DNA of 15,088 bases from Candidatus Segatella albertsiae (GTDB lineage: Bacteria; Bacteroidota; Bacteroidia; Bacteroidales; Bacteroidaceae): NCBI GenBank assembly GCA_002451555.1, contig DKCU01000116.1, positions 1 through 15,088 on the forward strand, written 5' to 3'. The notes below the pieces were generated by a model. That model was given only the letters and a program-made list of their open reading frames with translations, was not told the DNA's origin and ran no database searches. A program made the translations under genes and the position numbers. This document shows, in pieces, positions 7,772-13,501 of the stretch (the stretch's first letter is position 1; each line of letters opens with the position of its first letter).

Positions 7772-8746
7772 ATGAAGACAGCTGATGAATTATTGGAAAT
7801 GGTCAACCATTTCTTGGCTAATCTGCCATACGATAGAAAACCGAGTTCGCTTTATGAGCCTATTCGGTATGTGCTTTCCATGGGTGGAAAGCGCATACGT
7901 CCTACTTTGATGCTCATGGCATACAATCTATATAAGGAGAATCCAGAGAACATTCTGATGAACGCAATCGCTCTGGAGACTTACCATAATTACACCTTGC
8001 TTCATGATGACTTGATGGACAATGCCGATGTGAGAAGAGGACATCAGACTGTTCATAAGAAGTGGGATGCCAATACCGCTATCTTGTCGGGCGACTCCAT
8101 GTTGGTCTTGGCTTACGAACGCATGGCTCAATGTGATGCTCAGCACTTGCAAGACGTATTGCGTCTATTCACCACCACGGCTTTGGAAATAGGCGAGGGA
8201 CAGCAGTACGATATGGAATTTGAGACTCGTGATGATGTCAAGGAAGAAGAATACATCGAGATGATTCGCTTGAAGACCAGTGTCTTGCTTGCTTGTGCCT
8301 TGAAGATAGGTGCTATCTTGGGAGATGCTTCGGCAGAGGATGCGGACAATCTTTATAAGTTTGGTGAGCAGATAGGCTTGGCTTTCCAGTTGCAGGATGA
8401 TTATCTGGATGTATATGGAGACCCGAAGGTCTTTGGCAAGGAAATTGGTGGTGACATCACTTCCAACAAGAAAACTTATATGCTTATCAATGCCTTCAAT
8501 CGTGCCAACGACGAACAGCGTGCGGAATTGCAGAAATGGGTATCTGCCAAGGTGTTCGACCGTAAGGAAAAAGTGGCGGCAGTGACTCGTCTTTATAATG
8601 AGATAGGTATCGACAAGATGGCTCTGGATAAAATCGCCTATTATTTTGAGCAGAGCAAGAAATATCTCGATGCAGTCAACGTTCCTGTCGAGCGCAAGGA
8701 AGAACTGGCTAAGTATGCCCAGAGAATGATGAAGCGCAAATATTAA
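7772..8746 (+). CDS. Polyprenyl (short-chain isoprenyl) diphosphate synthase
   Basis: This cytosolic enzyme condenses IPP with allylic diphosphates to make farnesyl, geranylgeranyl or longer chains. The chosen start gives MKTADELLEMV, the usual N-terminus of the family (324 residues); ATG at 7766 adds only Met-Ile, and the GTG at 7724 would add an atypical tail. Motifs seen are GGKRIRP (38-44), the first Asp-rich motif DDLMD (79-83), the Lys/Arg substrate contacts near RRG (88-90), KTS (168-170), and the second Asp-rich motif DDYLD (209-213) followed by GKEIGGDITSNKKT. The residue five before the first Asp motif is Tyr-74 and the motif has no two-residue insertion. That resembles geranylgeranyl-type rather than E. 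coli IspA-type enzymes, but chain length cannot be fixed from this. It lies between tonB and the TatD-family gene, with 25 bases to the latter. Confidence 0.93.
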   Translation: MKTADELLEMVNHFLANLPYDRKPSSLYEPIRYVLSMGGKRIRPTLMLMAYNLYKENPENILMNAIALETYHNYTLLHDDLMDNADVRRGHQTVHKKWDANTAILSGDSMLVLAYERMAQCDAQHLQDVLRLFTTTALEIGEGQQYDMEFETRDDVKEEEYIEMIRLKTSVLLACALKIGAILGDASAEDADNLYKFGEQIGLAFQLQDDYLDVYGDPKVFGKEIGGDITSNKKTYMLINAFNRANDEQRAELQKWVSAKVFDRKEKVAAVTRLYNEIGIDKMALDKIAYYFEQSKKYLDAVNVPVERKEELAKYAQRMMKRKY

Positions 8747-8771
8747 AAGTAAAGAGTTCTATAGTTTCAAG

Positions 8772-9554
8772 ATGATAAATATAATTGATACCCATACGCA
8801 TCTCGATGCGGAGGAGTTTGATGAGGATAGGGCTGAGGCTTTTGCTCGTGCCAAGGAGGCAGGGGTAGGTAAGGTGTTTTTGCCTGCCATTGACGTGAAG
8901 ACGACTTATGCTGTCTTGGAATTGAGCCGTCAATACCCTGGCTATGCCTATCCGATGATAGGACTCCATCCCGAAGAGGTGAAGGAGGATTGGAAGAAAC
9001 AGTTGGTGGAACTTCGTGATATCCTTGAGGCCCATTCCGACTTTATAGCGATAGGCGAGGTGGGACTTGACTACTATTGGAGCCGAGAGTTCGAAAAGGA
9101 ACAGCTGGAGGCTTTCGAGGAACAGGTGAAGTGGTCTGTAGAGACTCAATTGCCTTTGATGATACACTGTCGCAAGGGGCAAAATGAGATGGTGCATCTG
9201 TTGCGTCACTACGAGAAAGAACTTCCGGGCGGCGTGTTTCATTGTTTTACAGGTAACCAAAAGGAGGCAGAAGAATTACTCCTGTTTGATAAGTTTGTCC
9301 TGGGAGTAGGAGGTGTCAGCACTTTCAAAAGCAGCCATTTACGTGAAGACTTGCCGGCTGTTGTGCCATTGGATCGCCTCGTGTTGGAGACCGATTCCCC
9401 TTACATGGCTCCTGTTCCTTATCGTGGCAAACGTAATGAGAGTGCATTTGTAGTGGAAGTTCTCAAGACATTGTCCAAGGCTTATGGGGTTTCCGATGAA
9501 GAGTTGGCACGTCAAACGAATGAGAATGTCAGGAAAATATTTAAAGAAATTTAA
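8772..9554 (+). CDS. TatD family metal-dependent hydrolase
   Basis: This is a 260-residue TIM-barrel amidohydrolase-fold protein. Family members are Mg/Mn/Zn-dependent DNases or exonucleases, and some have other or unknown substrates. Metal ligands are all in place: H8 and H10 in DTHTHLD, E96 in GEVGLDYY, H132 in MIHCRKG, H157 in VFHCFTG and D208 in LETDSPYMAP. The length is normal (about 255-265). It follows the polyprenyl synthase by 25 bases without a promoter-like element, so the tonB-synthase-tatD genes probably form one transcript. After its stop there are 59 bases to the tRNA-Ser, holding a promoter element but no U-tract terminator. The specific substrate cannot be told from sequence. 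Confidence 0.95.
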   Translation: MINIIDTHTHLDAEEFDEDRAEAFARAKEAGVGKVFLPAIDVKTTYAVLELSRQYPGYAYPMIGLHPEEVKEDWKKQLVELRDILEAHSDFIAIGEVGLDYYWSREFEKEQLEAFEEQVKWSVETQLPLMIHCRKGQNEMVHLLRHYEKELPGGVFHCFTGNQKEAEELLLFDKFVLGVGGVSTFKSSHLREDLPAVVPLDRLVLETDSPYMAPVPYRGKRNESAFVVEVLKTLSKAYGVSDEELARQTNENVRKIFKEI

Positions 9555-9570
9555 AAAACAGCGAAAGAAT

Positions 9571-9610
9571 AGGTATTTCGGATAAAAAGTAATACCTTTG
9601 CAATCCGAAA
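9571..9610 (+). promoter_or_regulatory. Promoter region of tRNA-Ser (-7 element) with overlapping inverted repeats
   Basis: TACCTTTG at 9593-9600 matches TAnnTTTG and lies 14 bases before the tRNA, placing a start at about 9606. No clear -33 TTTG is seen at the expected 9570-9573. Two inverted repeats share this segment: AGGTATT (9571-9577) with AATACCT (9591-9597), and TTTCGGAT (9576-9583) with ATCCGAAA (9603-9610). Their arms overlap, so only one could form at a time. Confidence 0.55.
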
Positions 9611-9613
9611 CGA

Positions 9614-9701
9614 GGAAAGGTGCTCGAGTGGTTGAAGAGGCACGCCTGGAAAGCGTGTAAACCCCTAAAGGGTTTCGTAGGTTCGAATCCTATCCTTTCC
9701 G
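9614..9701 (+). tRNA. tRNA-Ser (anticodon GGA)
   Basis: This 88-base gene folds as a type II tRNA. The acceptor stem is GGAAAGG (9614-9620) with CCTTTCC (9694-9700) and discriminator G at 9701. The anticodon stem CACGC/GCGTG encloses the loop CTGGAAA, with anticodon GGA at 9648-9650, which reads UCC and UCU. A long variable arm (about 9658-9676, with CCC pairing to GGG) is typical of serine tRNAs. The T-arm is TAGG-TTCGAAT-CCTA. CCA is not encoded. It has its own -7 element upstream, and the exbB ATG follows only 22 bases after its 3' end. Confidence 0.97.
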
Positions 9702-9723
9702 CTTTTGCTTATTGATAGAAGTT

Positions 9724-10446
9724 ATGAAGAAAAATGCATTTATTGCTCGTTTAGCAATATTGATATTCATGATAGGTTCTTCTATGCCTATTTGGGCACA
9801 GGAAGAAACAATGGGATTCCATCAAGCTCTTAAGACAAAGTTTATCGAGGGAAATGCTGGTTTCATGTCCCTTGTCGCCATCGCCTTGGTCATCGGTCTG
9901 GCTTTTTGCATAGAGAGAATCATTTATTTGAGTCTTTCGGAAATCAATGCCAAGAAACTCATGGTTGACATTGACGAGAAAGTGGCAGCCGGTGATATAG
10001 AGGGAGCGAAGGACTTGTGTCGCAACACACGTGGACCTGTCGCTTCTATTTGCTATCAAGGTTTGATGCGTATCAAGGACAAGACTGCCGACATCGAGCG
10101 TTCTGTTTCCAGCTATGGTACGGTGCAAGCTGCCAATTTGGAGAAAGGTTGCTCATGGATTACCCTTTTCATCGCCATGGCTCCGTCTCTTGGCTTCTTG
10201 GGTACTGTCATCGGTATGGTGATGGCATTTGACCAAATCCAGGAGGCTGGCGACATCAGTCCTACGATTGTGGCTTCTGGTATGAAGGTGGCATTGCTTA
10301 CTACCATCTTTGGTATCATCGTTGCCTTGATTTTGCAAGTGTTTTACAATTATATTCTTTCGAAGATTGAGCATATCACCAGTCAGATGGAGGAATCGGC
10401 GATTTCTTTGATGGATATTATAGCCAAGTATAAACATGAAATTTAA
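9724..10446 (+). CDS. exbB: MotA/TolQ/ExbB proton channel family protein (ExbB)
   Basis: ExbB forms the pentameric inner-membrane proton channel that, with ExbD, energises TonB. The ATG at 9724 gives 240 residues; the TTG at 9712 would only add four. Residues ~5-26 are a hydrophobic signal-like segment ending in WAQ, as found in many Bacteroidota ExbB proteins. A membrane helix follows at ~42-65 (GFMSLVAIALVIGLAFCIER), then a cytosolic domain, then two helices at ~140-168 (MAPSLGFLGTVIGMVMAF) and ~185-210 (MKVALLTTIFGIIVALILQV). The APxLGxxGTVxGM and ALLTTxxG signatures are the family's pore motifs. The next gene's ATG overlaps its end by 11 bases. No promoter-like element fits in the 22 bases after the tRNA, so it is probably transcribed with the tRNA. 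Confidence 0.94.
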   Translation: MKKNAFIARLAILIFMIGSSMPIWAQEETMGFHQALKTKFIEGNAGFMSLVAIALVIGLAFCIERIIYLSLSEINAKKLMVDIDEKVAAGDIEGAKDLCRNTRGPVASICYQGLMRIKDKTADIERSVSSYGTVQAANLEKGCSWITLFIAMAPSLGFLGTVIGMVMAFDQIQEAGDISPTIVASGMKVALLTTIFGIIVALILQVFYNYILSKIEHITSQMEESAISLMDIIAKYKHEI

Positions 10447-10945
10447 GGATATCAAGAAATGGTCTTCTGAAAAGATTTCACAGCGTGTGTTCTACTTATT
10501 GGTAGGAGTGTCTGTGATAGTCTTTGCCTTGTTCTTCTTGGTGGGGTATGATATGCCATTCGAGGAGAACCCGGATTTCAATGCGCCTTTGTTTACCAAT
10601 CTCGTCTTGGGTTTGATGACTCTGCTGTTGGTTGCGGCATTTGGCCTGGCGATTGTTTCCTTGGTGAATGGCTATCGGAAAACCATGAGAGGGAAGGCTA
10701 ACACCAATGGCATACCTGAAAATAAGATATTCCGTTTCACATGGCTTGGAACGTTGGCTTTGTTGGTCTTGACGTTCTTCTTGGGTTCTTCCGCTCCTCT
10801 TTTCGTGAATGGGGAAGTATTCAATGACTGGACTTGGCTGAAAGCTTCAGATATGTTTGTTTATACCTCCATCATCATGCTTGTCATGGCGATAGCTTCT
10901 GTTATTTTTGGGGCGACAAGGTATATCCGAAAGAAGCAACAATAG
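10436..10945 (+). CDS. Four-helix membrane protein of unknown function within the exbB-exbD operon
   Basis: I do not recognise a named family for this 169-residue protein. It has a basic amphipathic start (MKFKDIKKWSSEKISQR) and four likely membrane helices at about 18-38, 53-78, 104-122 and 143-163. A positively charged loop (GYRKTMRGKANTNGIPENK) lies between helices 2 and 3, and the tail RYIRKKQQ is basic. The charge pattern suggests both ends and the middle loop are cytosolic, leaving two short periplasmic loops, one acidic (PFEENPDF) and one with ESS-free Asn/Asp/Trp residues (NDWTWLKASD). The ATG overlaps the exbB end by 11 bases, which implies translational coupling, and exbD follows 68 bases later. 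Position suggests an accessory or assembly role for the ExbBD motor; no catalytic motif is visible. The reading frame and membrane nature are secure, the function is unknown. Confidence 0.85.
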   Translation: MKFKDIKKWSSEKISQRVFYLLVGVSVIVFALFFLVGYDMPFEENPDFNAPLFTNLVLGLMTLLLVAAFGLAIVSLVNGYRKTMRGKANTNGIPENKIFRFTWLGTLALLVLTFFLGSSAPLFVNGEVFNDWTWLKASDMFVYTSIIMLVMAIASVIFGATRYIRKKQQ

Positions 10946-11013
10946 TTTGGAAAGGGTCTTTGGGAGTCTTGCCTTAGTGAGGATTCTTTTATGAATGGGA
11001 AAGGAAATAAAAT

Positions 11014-11550
11014 ATGTTTATAAGAAGGAAAAAACGACAAGTTCCTGGATTGAATACGGCTTCGACAGCAGATATTTCTTTCATGCTGTTGATCTTCTTT
11101 CTTGTCACCACCTCTATGGATGTTGACAAAGGGCTCTTTCGTCTCCTTCCTTCCCCTGACCCTCAGAAGCAGGAACGTCAGGAGTCCATGGTGGATAAAT
11201 CTACCTTGATGGCTCTCTATGTCACGGGGGACAATCAACTTCTATTGAACGACAAACCTATCAAGGTTGCTTCACTGCAGGGTGAAATCGTAAGGTTTGT
11301 CAATCGATTGGGGAAACGCCACTTGATTTCTATCGAAAGTGATCGTGATGCTGATTATGACCTGTACTTTCAGATGCAAAACCAAATCATGATGGCTTAT
11401 ACTCAGATACGAAATGATTATTCACAAAAGCATTTTGGTAAGTCTTTTGCCGCATTAGCTGCGCCGCAAAAGGAAAAGGTACGCAAGGCTTGTCCTCAAC
11501 GTGTTACCGAGTCGTATGCCAATGTAAGTATGAAAGGAGGCAAGCAATGA
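11014..11550 (+). CDS. exbD: Biopolymer transporter ExbD (first paralogue)
   Basis: ExbD is the single-helix partner of ExbB; its membrane Asp carries protons. The 178-residue product begins MFIRRKKRQVPGLNTAS, the typical cytosolic start, followed by a membrane helix at about 21-36. D20 (STADISFMLLIFFLVTTSMD) is in the position of the essential Asp of the family. The periplasmic part continues with LNDKPIKVASLQGEIVRFV and ISIESDRDADYDLYFQMQNQIMMAY, as in Bacteroidota ExbD proteins. It has a longer C-terminal tail (KHFGKSFAALAAPQKEK to KGGKQ) than the second copy. Its stop TGA overlaps the ATG of the second exbD (ATGA). It lies 68 bases after the four-helix protein, with an AAAGGAA stretch nine bases before its ATG. 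Confidence 0.93.
   Translation: MFIRRKKRQVPGLNTASTADISFMLLIFFLVTTSMDVDKGLFRLLPSPDPQKQERQESMVDKSTLMALYVTGDNQLLLNDKPIKVASLQGEIVRFVNRLGKRHLISIESDRDADYDLYFQMQNQIMMAYTQIRNDYSQKHFGKSFAALAAPQKEKVRKACPQRVTESYANVSMKGGKQ
11533..11549 (+). promoter_or_regulatory. Strong Shine-Dalgarno and ATGA overlap deciding the second exbD start
   Basis: AAAGGAGG (11533-11540) is six bases before ATG 11547. It lies inside the last codons of the first exbD, whose TGA shares bases with the start. This fixes 11547 as the start and indicates coupled translation. Confidence 0.75.
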
Positions 11551-12011
11551 GCATGTCTTTTCGTCGTCGTAATCGTGAAGTGCCAGGCTTGAATACCTCT
11601 TCCTTGCCTGACTTGATATTCACCGTACTGTTTTTCTTCATGATTGTGACTCATATGCGTCAGGTTACCTTGAAGGTTAAGTTCCAAGTGCCTCAAGGTA
11701 AGGAACTGACCCGACTTACCAAGAAGTCGGCAGTGAGCTATATTTATATAGGTACACCTGTTTCAGCTGATGGCAAGGTATATAAGACTACGGAAAGTCG
11801 TATCCAAGTGAATGATAAGTATGCTACGCCAGAGGAAGTGGTGGATTATATCACAGCGGAAAAGAAACGAATGACGGCAGAGGATCAACAACAGATGACG
11901 GTGTCGATCAAGGCGGATAAGCATACCAAGATGGGTGTTGTTGCGGATGTTAAACAAGCTTTGCGTCAGGCGAAGGCACTTCGTATCAATTATTCTGCTT
12001 CTGAAAAGTGA
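11547..12011 (+). CDS. exbD: Biopolymer transporter ExbD (second paralogue)
   Basis: This is a 154-residue ExbD-family protein with a cytosolic start MSMSFRRRNREVPGLNTSS, proton-carrying Asp candidate D22 (SLPDLIF) and a membrane helix at about 22-38 (DLIFTVLFFFMIVTHM). A periplasmic domain follows, with a C-terminal KADKHTKMGVVADVKQALRQAKALRINYS segment split here by function: KADKHTKMG then the final helix and strand. The start at 11547 is supported by the overlap ATGA with the previous stop and by AAAGGAGG at 11533-11540, six bases upstream. Such a strong Shine-Dalgarno is rare among the genes here. The second ATG at 11553 is less well spaced. Two ExbD proteins with different periplasmic domains next to one ExbB suggest a mixed ExbD dimer; that is inference. 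Confidence 0.93.
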   Translation: MSMSFRRRNREVPGLNTSSLPDLIFTVLFFFMIVTHMRQVTLKVKFQVPQGKELTRLTKKSAVSYIYIGTPVSADGKVYKTTESRIQVNDKYATPEEVVDYITAEKKRMTAEDQQQMTVSIKADKHTKMGVVADVKQALRQAKALRINYSASEK

Positions 12012-12049
12012 TAAATGATATAAATTTATAATTAAATTTGCTGAAAAAG

Positions 12050-12088
12050 TTGCAAATATTAAATATTTATGCTAACTTTGCAAGCAAA
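12050..12088 (+). promoter_or_regulatory. Promoter of the Lrp/AsnC-type regulator gene with two dyads
   Basis: TTGC (12050-12053) is exactly 19 bases before TAACTTTG (12073-12080), an exact TAnnTTTG, so this is the clearest promoter in the window. The spacer holds the perfect dyad AAATATT-A-AATATTT (12054-12068). A second dyad, TTTGC-AA-GCAAA (12077-12088), covers the end of the -7 element and the start region. Lrp-family proteins bind A+T-rich dyads and often control their own gene, so these are plausible operator sites. A second exact -7 match, TAAATTTG at 12033-12040, has no partner motif. The ATG follows at 12100. Confidence 0.65.
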
Positions 12089-12099
12089 TTAAAATTATT

Positions 12100-12606
12100 A
12101 TGTCAAAACAAATATTAGATTCATTGGATAGGCAAATCTTGAAGTTAATCTCTCAGGATGCGCGTATTCCGTTTTTGGAAGTAGCACGTGCTTGCAATGT
12201 GAGCGGTGCTGCCATTCATCAGCGTGTGGCTAAGTTGACCAACTTAGGCATTATCAAAGGTTCTCAATTTATTATTGACCCAGAGAAGATTGGATATGAA
12301 ACTTGCGCTTATGTGGGTTTGTATCTGAAAGACCCAGAGAACTTCGACAAGGTGGTTTCCGAGTTGAAGAAGATTCCAGAGGTGGTGGAGTGTCATTATA
12401 CTACGGGTGGCATGGATATGTTCATTAAGATTTATGCTACTAATAATCACCATCTCTTGCAGATTATCCATGATAAGTTGCAGCCGCTTGGCTTGTCTCG
12501 CAGCGAGACGATTATCTCCTTCAACGCTGCCATCAATCGACAGTTGCCTTTGGCTGATATGAATGAGCTAGAGGATGACGATGAGAACGATGGGGAAATC
12601 AATTGA
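12100..12606 (+). CDS. Lrp/AsnC family transcriptional regulator
   Basis: This is a 168-residue regulator. Residues ~5-60 are the winged helix-turn-helix DNA-binding domain (LDRQILKLISQDARIPFLEV, then ARACNVSGAAIHQRVAKLTNLGIIKG). Residues ~65-150 are the RAM ligand-sensing and oligomerisation domain (GYETCAYVGLYLKDPENFDK, VVECHYTTGGMDMFIKIYA). Family members sense amino acids or related small molecules and act as dimers to octamers. The C-terminus carries an extra acidic tail (ELEDDDENDGEIN) of about 13 residues. It has its own promoter with two dyads and a bidirectional terminator 86 bases after its stop, so it appears to be a single-gene unit. The ligand and targets cannot be told from sequence. 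Confidence 0.95.
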   Translation: MSKQILDSLDRQILKLISQDARIPFLEVARACNVSGAAIHQRVAKLTNLGIIKGSQFIIDPEKIGYETCAYVGLYLKDPENFDKVVSELKKIPEVVECHYTTGGMDMFIKIYATNNHHLLQIIHDKLQPLGLSRSETIISFNAAINRQLPLADMNELEDDDENDGEIN

Positions 12607-12642
12607 TTTTGTTTTTTGTCAAATATAGATGAATGAAATATA

Positions 12643-12684
12643 GACAAATGGATAAGGACAAATGAATAATGACAAGTGAATAAT
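12643..12684. repeat. Tandem repeat, three 14-bp units
   Basis: Units are GACAAATGGATAAG (12643-12656), GACAAATGAATAAT (12657-12670) and GACAAGTGAATAAT (12671-12684), differing at one to three positions. A weaker half-unit (ATAGATGAATGAAAT) precedes them. The array lies between the regulator stop and its terminator. Confidence 0.8.
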
Positions 12685-12691
12685 CATATAC

Positions 12692-12724
12692 AAAAAAAGC
12701 CAACTCGAAAGAGTTGGCTTTTTT
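12692..12724. terminator. Bidirectional intrinsic terminator after the Lrp-type regulator
   Basis: The perfect stem GCCAACTC (12699-12706) with GAGTTGGC (12711-12718) closes a GAAA tetraloop and is flanked by A7 on the left and T6 on the right. It therefore works as an intrinsic terminator in both directions. Rightward it ends the regulator mRNA; leftward it would end a transcript starting near 12797. Confidence 0.9.
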
Positions 12725-12797
12725 CATATATTCTCTAATATATATTGTATAAGTAAAAGATGATTCTTCGCGTTTCACAACGCCTTTGTTTTAATTC
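12692..12797 (-). ncRNA. Candidate small RNA of about 105 nt, leftward
   Basis: On the minus strand TACCTTTG (plus 12803-12810) matches TAnnTTTG exactly; no -33 TTTG is visible 19 bases upstream. A start near 12797 would give an RNA of about 105 nt ending at the strong hairpin of 12692-12724. The 5' part can form a small hairpin, GCGTT-GTGA-AACGC. No leftward protein gene lies here. The only short frame runs straight through the terminator. This rests on one promoter element plus a terminator, with no family match. Confidence 0.3.
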
Positions 12798-12802
12798 TGA
12801 TG

Positions 12803-12810
12803 CAAAGGTA
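12803..12810 (-). promoter_or_regulatory. Orphan leftward -7 promoter element
   Basis: TACCTTTG on the minus strand is an exact TAnnTTTG match with no gene directly downstream before the terminator at 12692-12724. Confidence 0.4.
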
Positions 12811-12964
12811 GCTGAAATTTACAAATTATGGGGGGAATTATTGTTTTTTGAGGGGTGATTATCTGTTGTTATCGGTGTTTTGAACTGTTTCTCAGCCTTG
12901 TTCGCTTAATTTGTTACCCCTTTTCCAAACAAGTTTTGCAAGTTTTTTCTGAGATAAGAGATAT
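12811..12964. other. Non-coding stretch downstream of folA
   Basis: With the preceding entries this completes the 358-base gap 12607-12964. It holds a G6 run at 12830-12835, T-rich tracts, and TCTCAG and CTGAGA about 55 bases apart. I see no gene, no convincing folA terminator and no further repeat. Confidence 0.5.
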
Positions 12965-13489
12965 TTAGTTTATCCTCTCCAAAGTCAGAAAATAAAAGGA
13001 AATTGTCTCTTTTATGTCTCTAGGTTTCCGTTTTCTTTTGATAGTAGAAGTTATTTCCCATTCCCTTTTGATGGAAGAAGTTGTTTTCCACTCTTCCAAG
13101 TTGAGAGGTGGAAAAAATGTATCTGCTTCTTTTGTTTCCTCTACTTGGGTAAGGTATAGAGTGGTTGCATACGGCAATGCTTGTTCGTAGATGCTAGCTC
13201 CACCGATTACGAAAATGTTGTCGTCTTGGCAGTGGTCTATGGCATCCTTCAAGGAAGGGTAGATTTCACATCCTTTCAACCGTAAGTCTTGATGACTGAT
13301 GACGATATTGCGTCTGTTGGGCAAGGCACCCTTGGGAAGGGAGTCGTAAGTCTTCCTTCCCATGATGATGGTGTTGCCAGTCGTGAGCATACGAAATCTC
13401 TCCATGTCCTCTTTGATATGGAACAGAAGCTGGTTTTTGTACCCGATGCCGCCGTCTTGTGCGATGCAAGCAATGAGATTGATTTTCAT
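12965..13489 (-). CDS. folA: Dihydrofolate reductase with an internal 10-residue tandem duplication
   Basis: This enzyme reduces dihydrofolate to tetrahydrofolate with NADPH and is the target of trimethoprim. The 174-residue product shows the DHFR pattern: GIGYKNQLLF (15-23), catalytic acid D28 in KEDMERF, NADPH-binding GRKTYDSLP (44-52), NRRNIVIS (58-65), VIGGASIYEQALP (94-106) and LTQVEETKEADTFFP (113-127). The length is 10-15 residues above the usual 159-165. The excess is explained by a repeat: W134-E143 (WKTTSSIKRE) and W144-K153 (WEITSTIKRK), which duplicates the strand before the last beta hairpin. At DNA level 13035-13060 and 13065-13090 match with an exact 30-base period and the frame is kept. 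The following KRKPRDIKETISFYFLTLER completes the normal C-terminus. It lies 12 bases after the methyltransferase gene, so the two share an operon. Confidence 0.95.
   Translation of the reverse strand: MKINLIACIAQDGGIGYKNQLLFHIKEDMERFRMLTTGNTIIMGRKTYDSLPKGALPNRRNIVISHQDLRLKGCEIYPSLKDAIDHCQDDNIFVIGGASIYEQALPYATTLYLTQVEETKEADTFFPPLNLEEWKTTSSIKREWEITSTIKRKRKPRDIKETISFYFLTLERIN
13035..13094. repeat. In-frame 30-bp imperfect tandem duplication inside folA
   Basis: CTTTTGATAGTAGAAG (13035-13050) and CTTTTGATGGAAGAAG (13065-13080) begin two copies that continue with similar sequence to 13060 and 13090. The period is exactly 30 bases, about 22 of the 26 best-aligned bases agree, and it translates to two related decapeptides. 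Confidence 0.85.
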
Positions 13490-13501
13490 TCTGATATTAT
13501 T

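Noticed and set aside
10946..11013. Independent promoter for exbD
   Set aside because: ATAGTTTG near 10943-10950 is off the TAnnTTTG consensus by spacing, and the gap is only 68 bases inside a same-strand operon.
12019..12030. TATAAATTTATA palindrome after the second exbD as a terminator
   Set aside because: All-A+T 12-base palindrome with no U-tract or stable loop; likely chance in A+T-rich DNA.
12599..12727. Minus-strand 42-codon frame starting MKKANSFELAFF with a hydrophobic tail
   Set aside because: It runs directly through the strong terminator hairpin and into the 3' end of the regulator gene; its hydrophobicity follows from A+T-rich DNA and there is no ribosome binding site.
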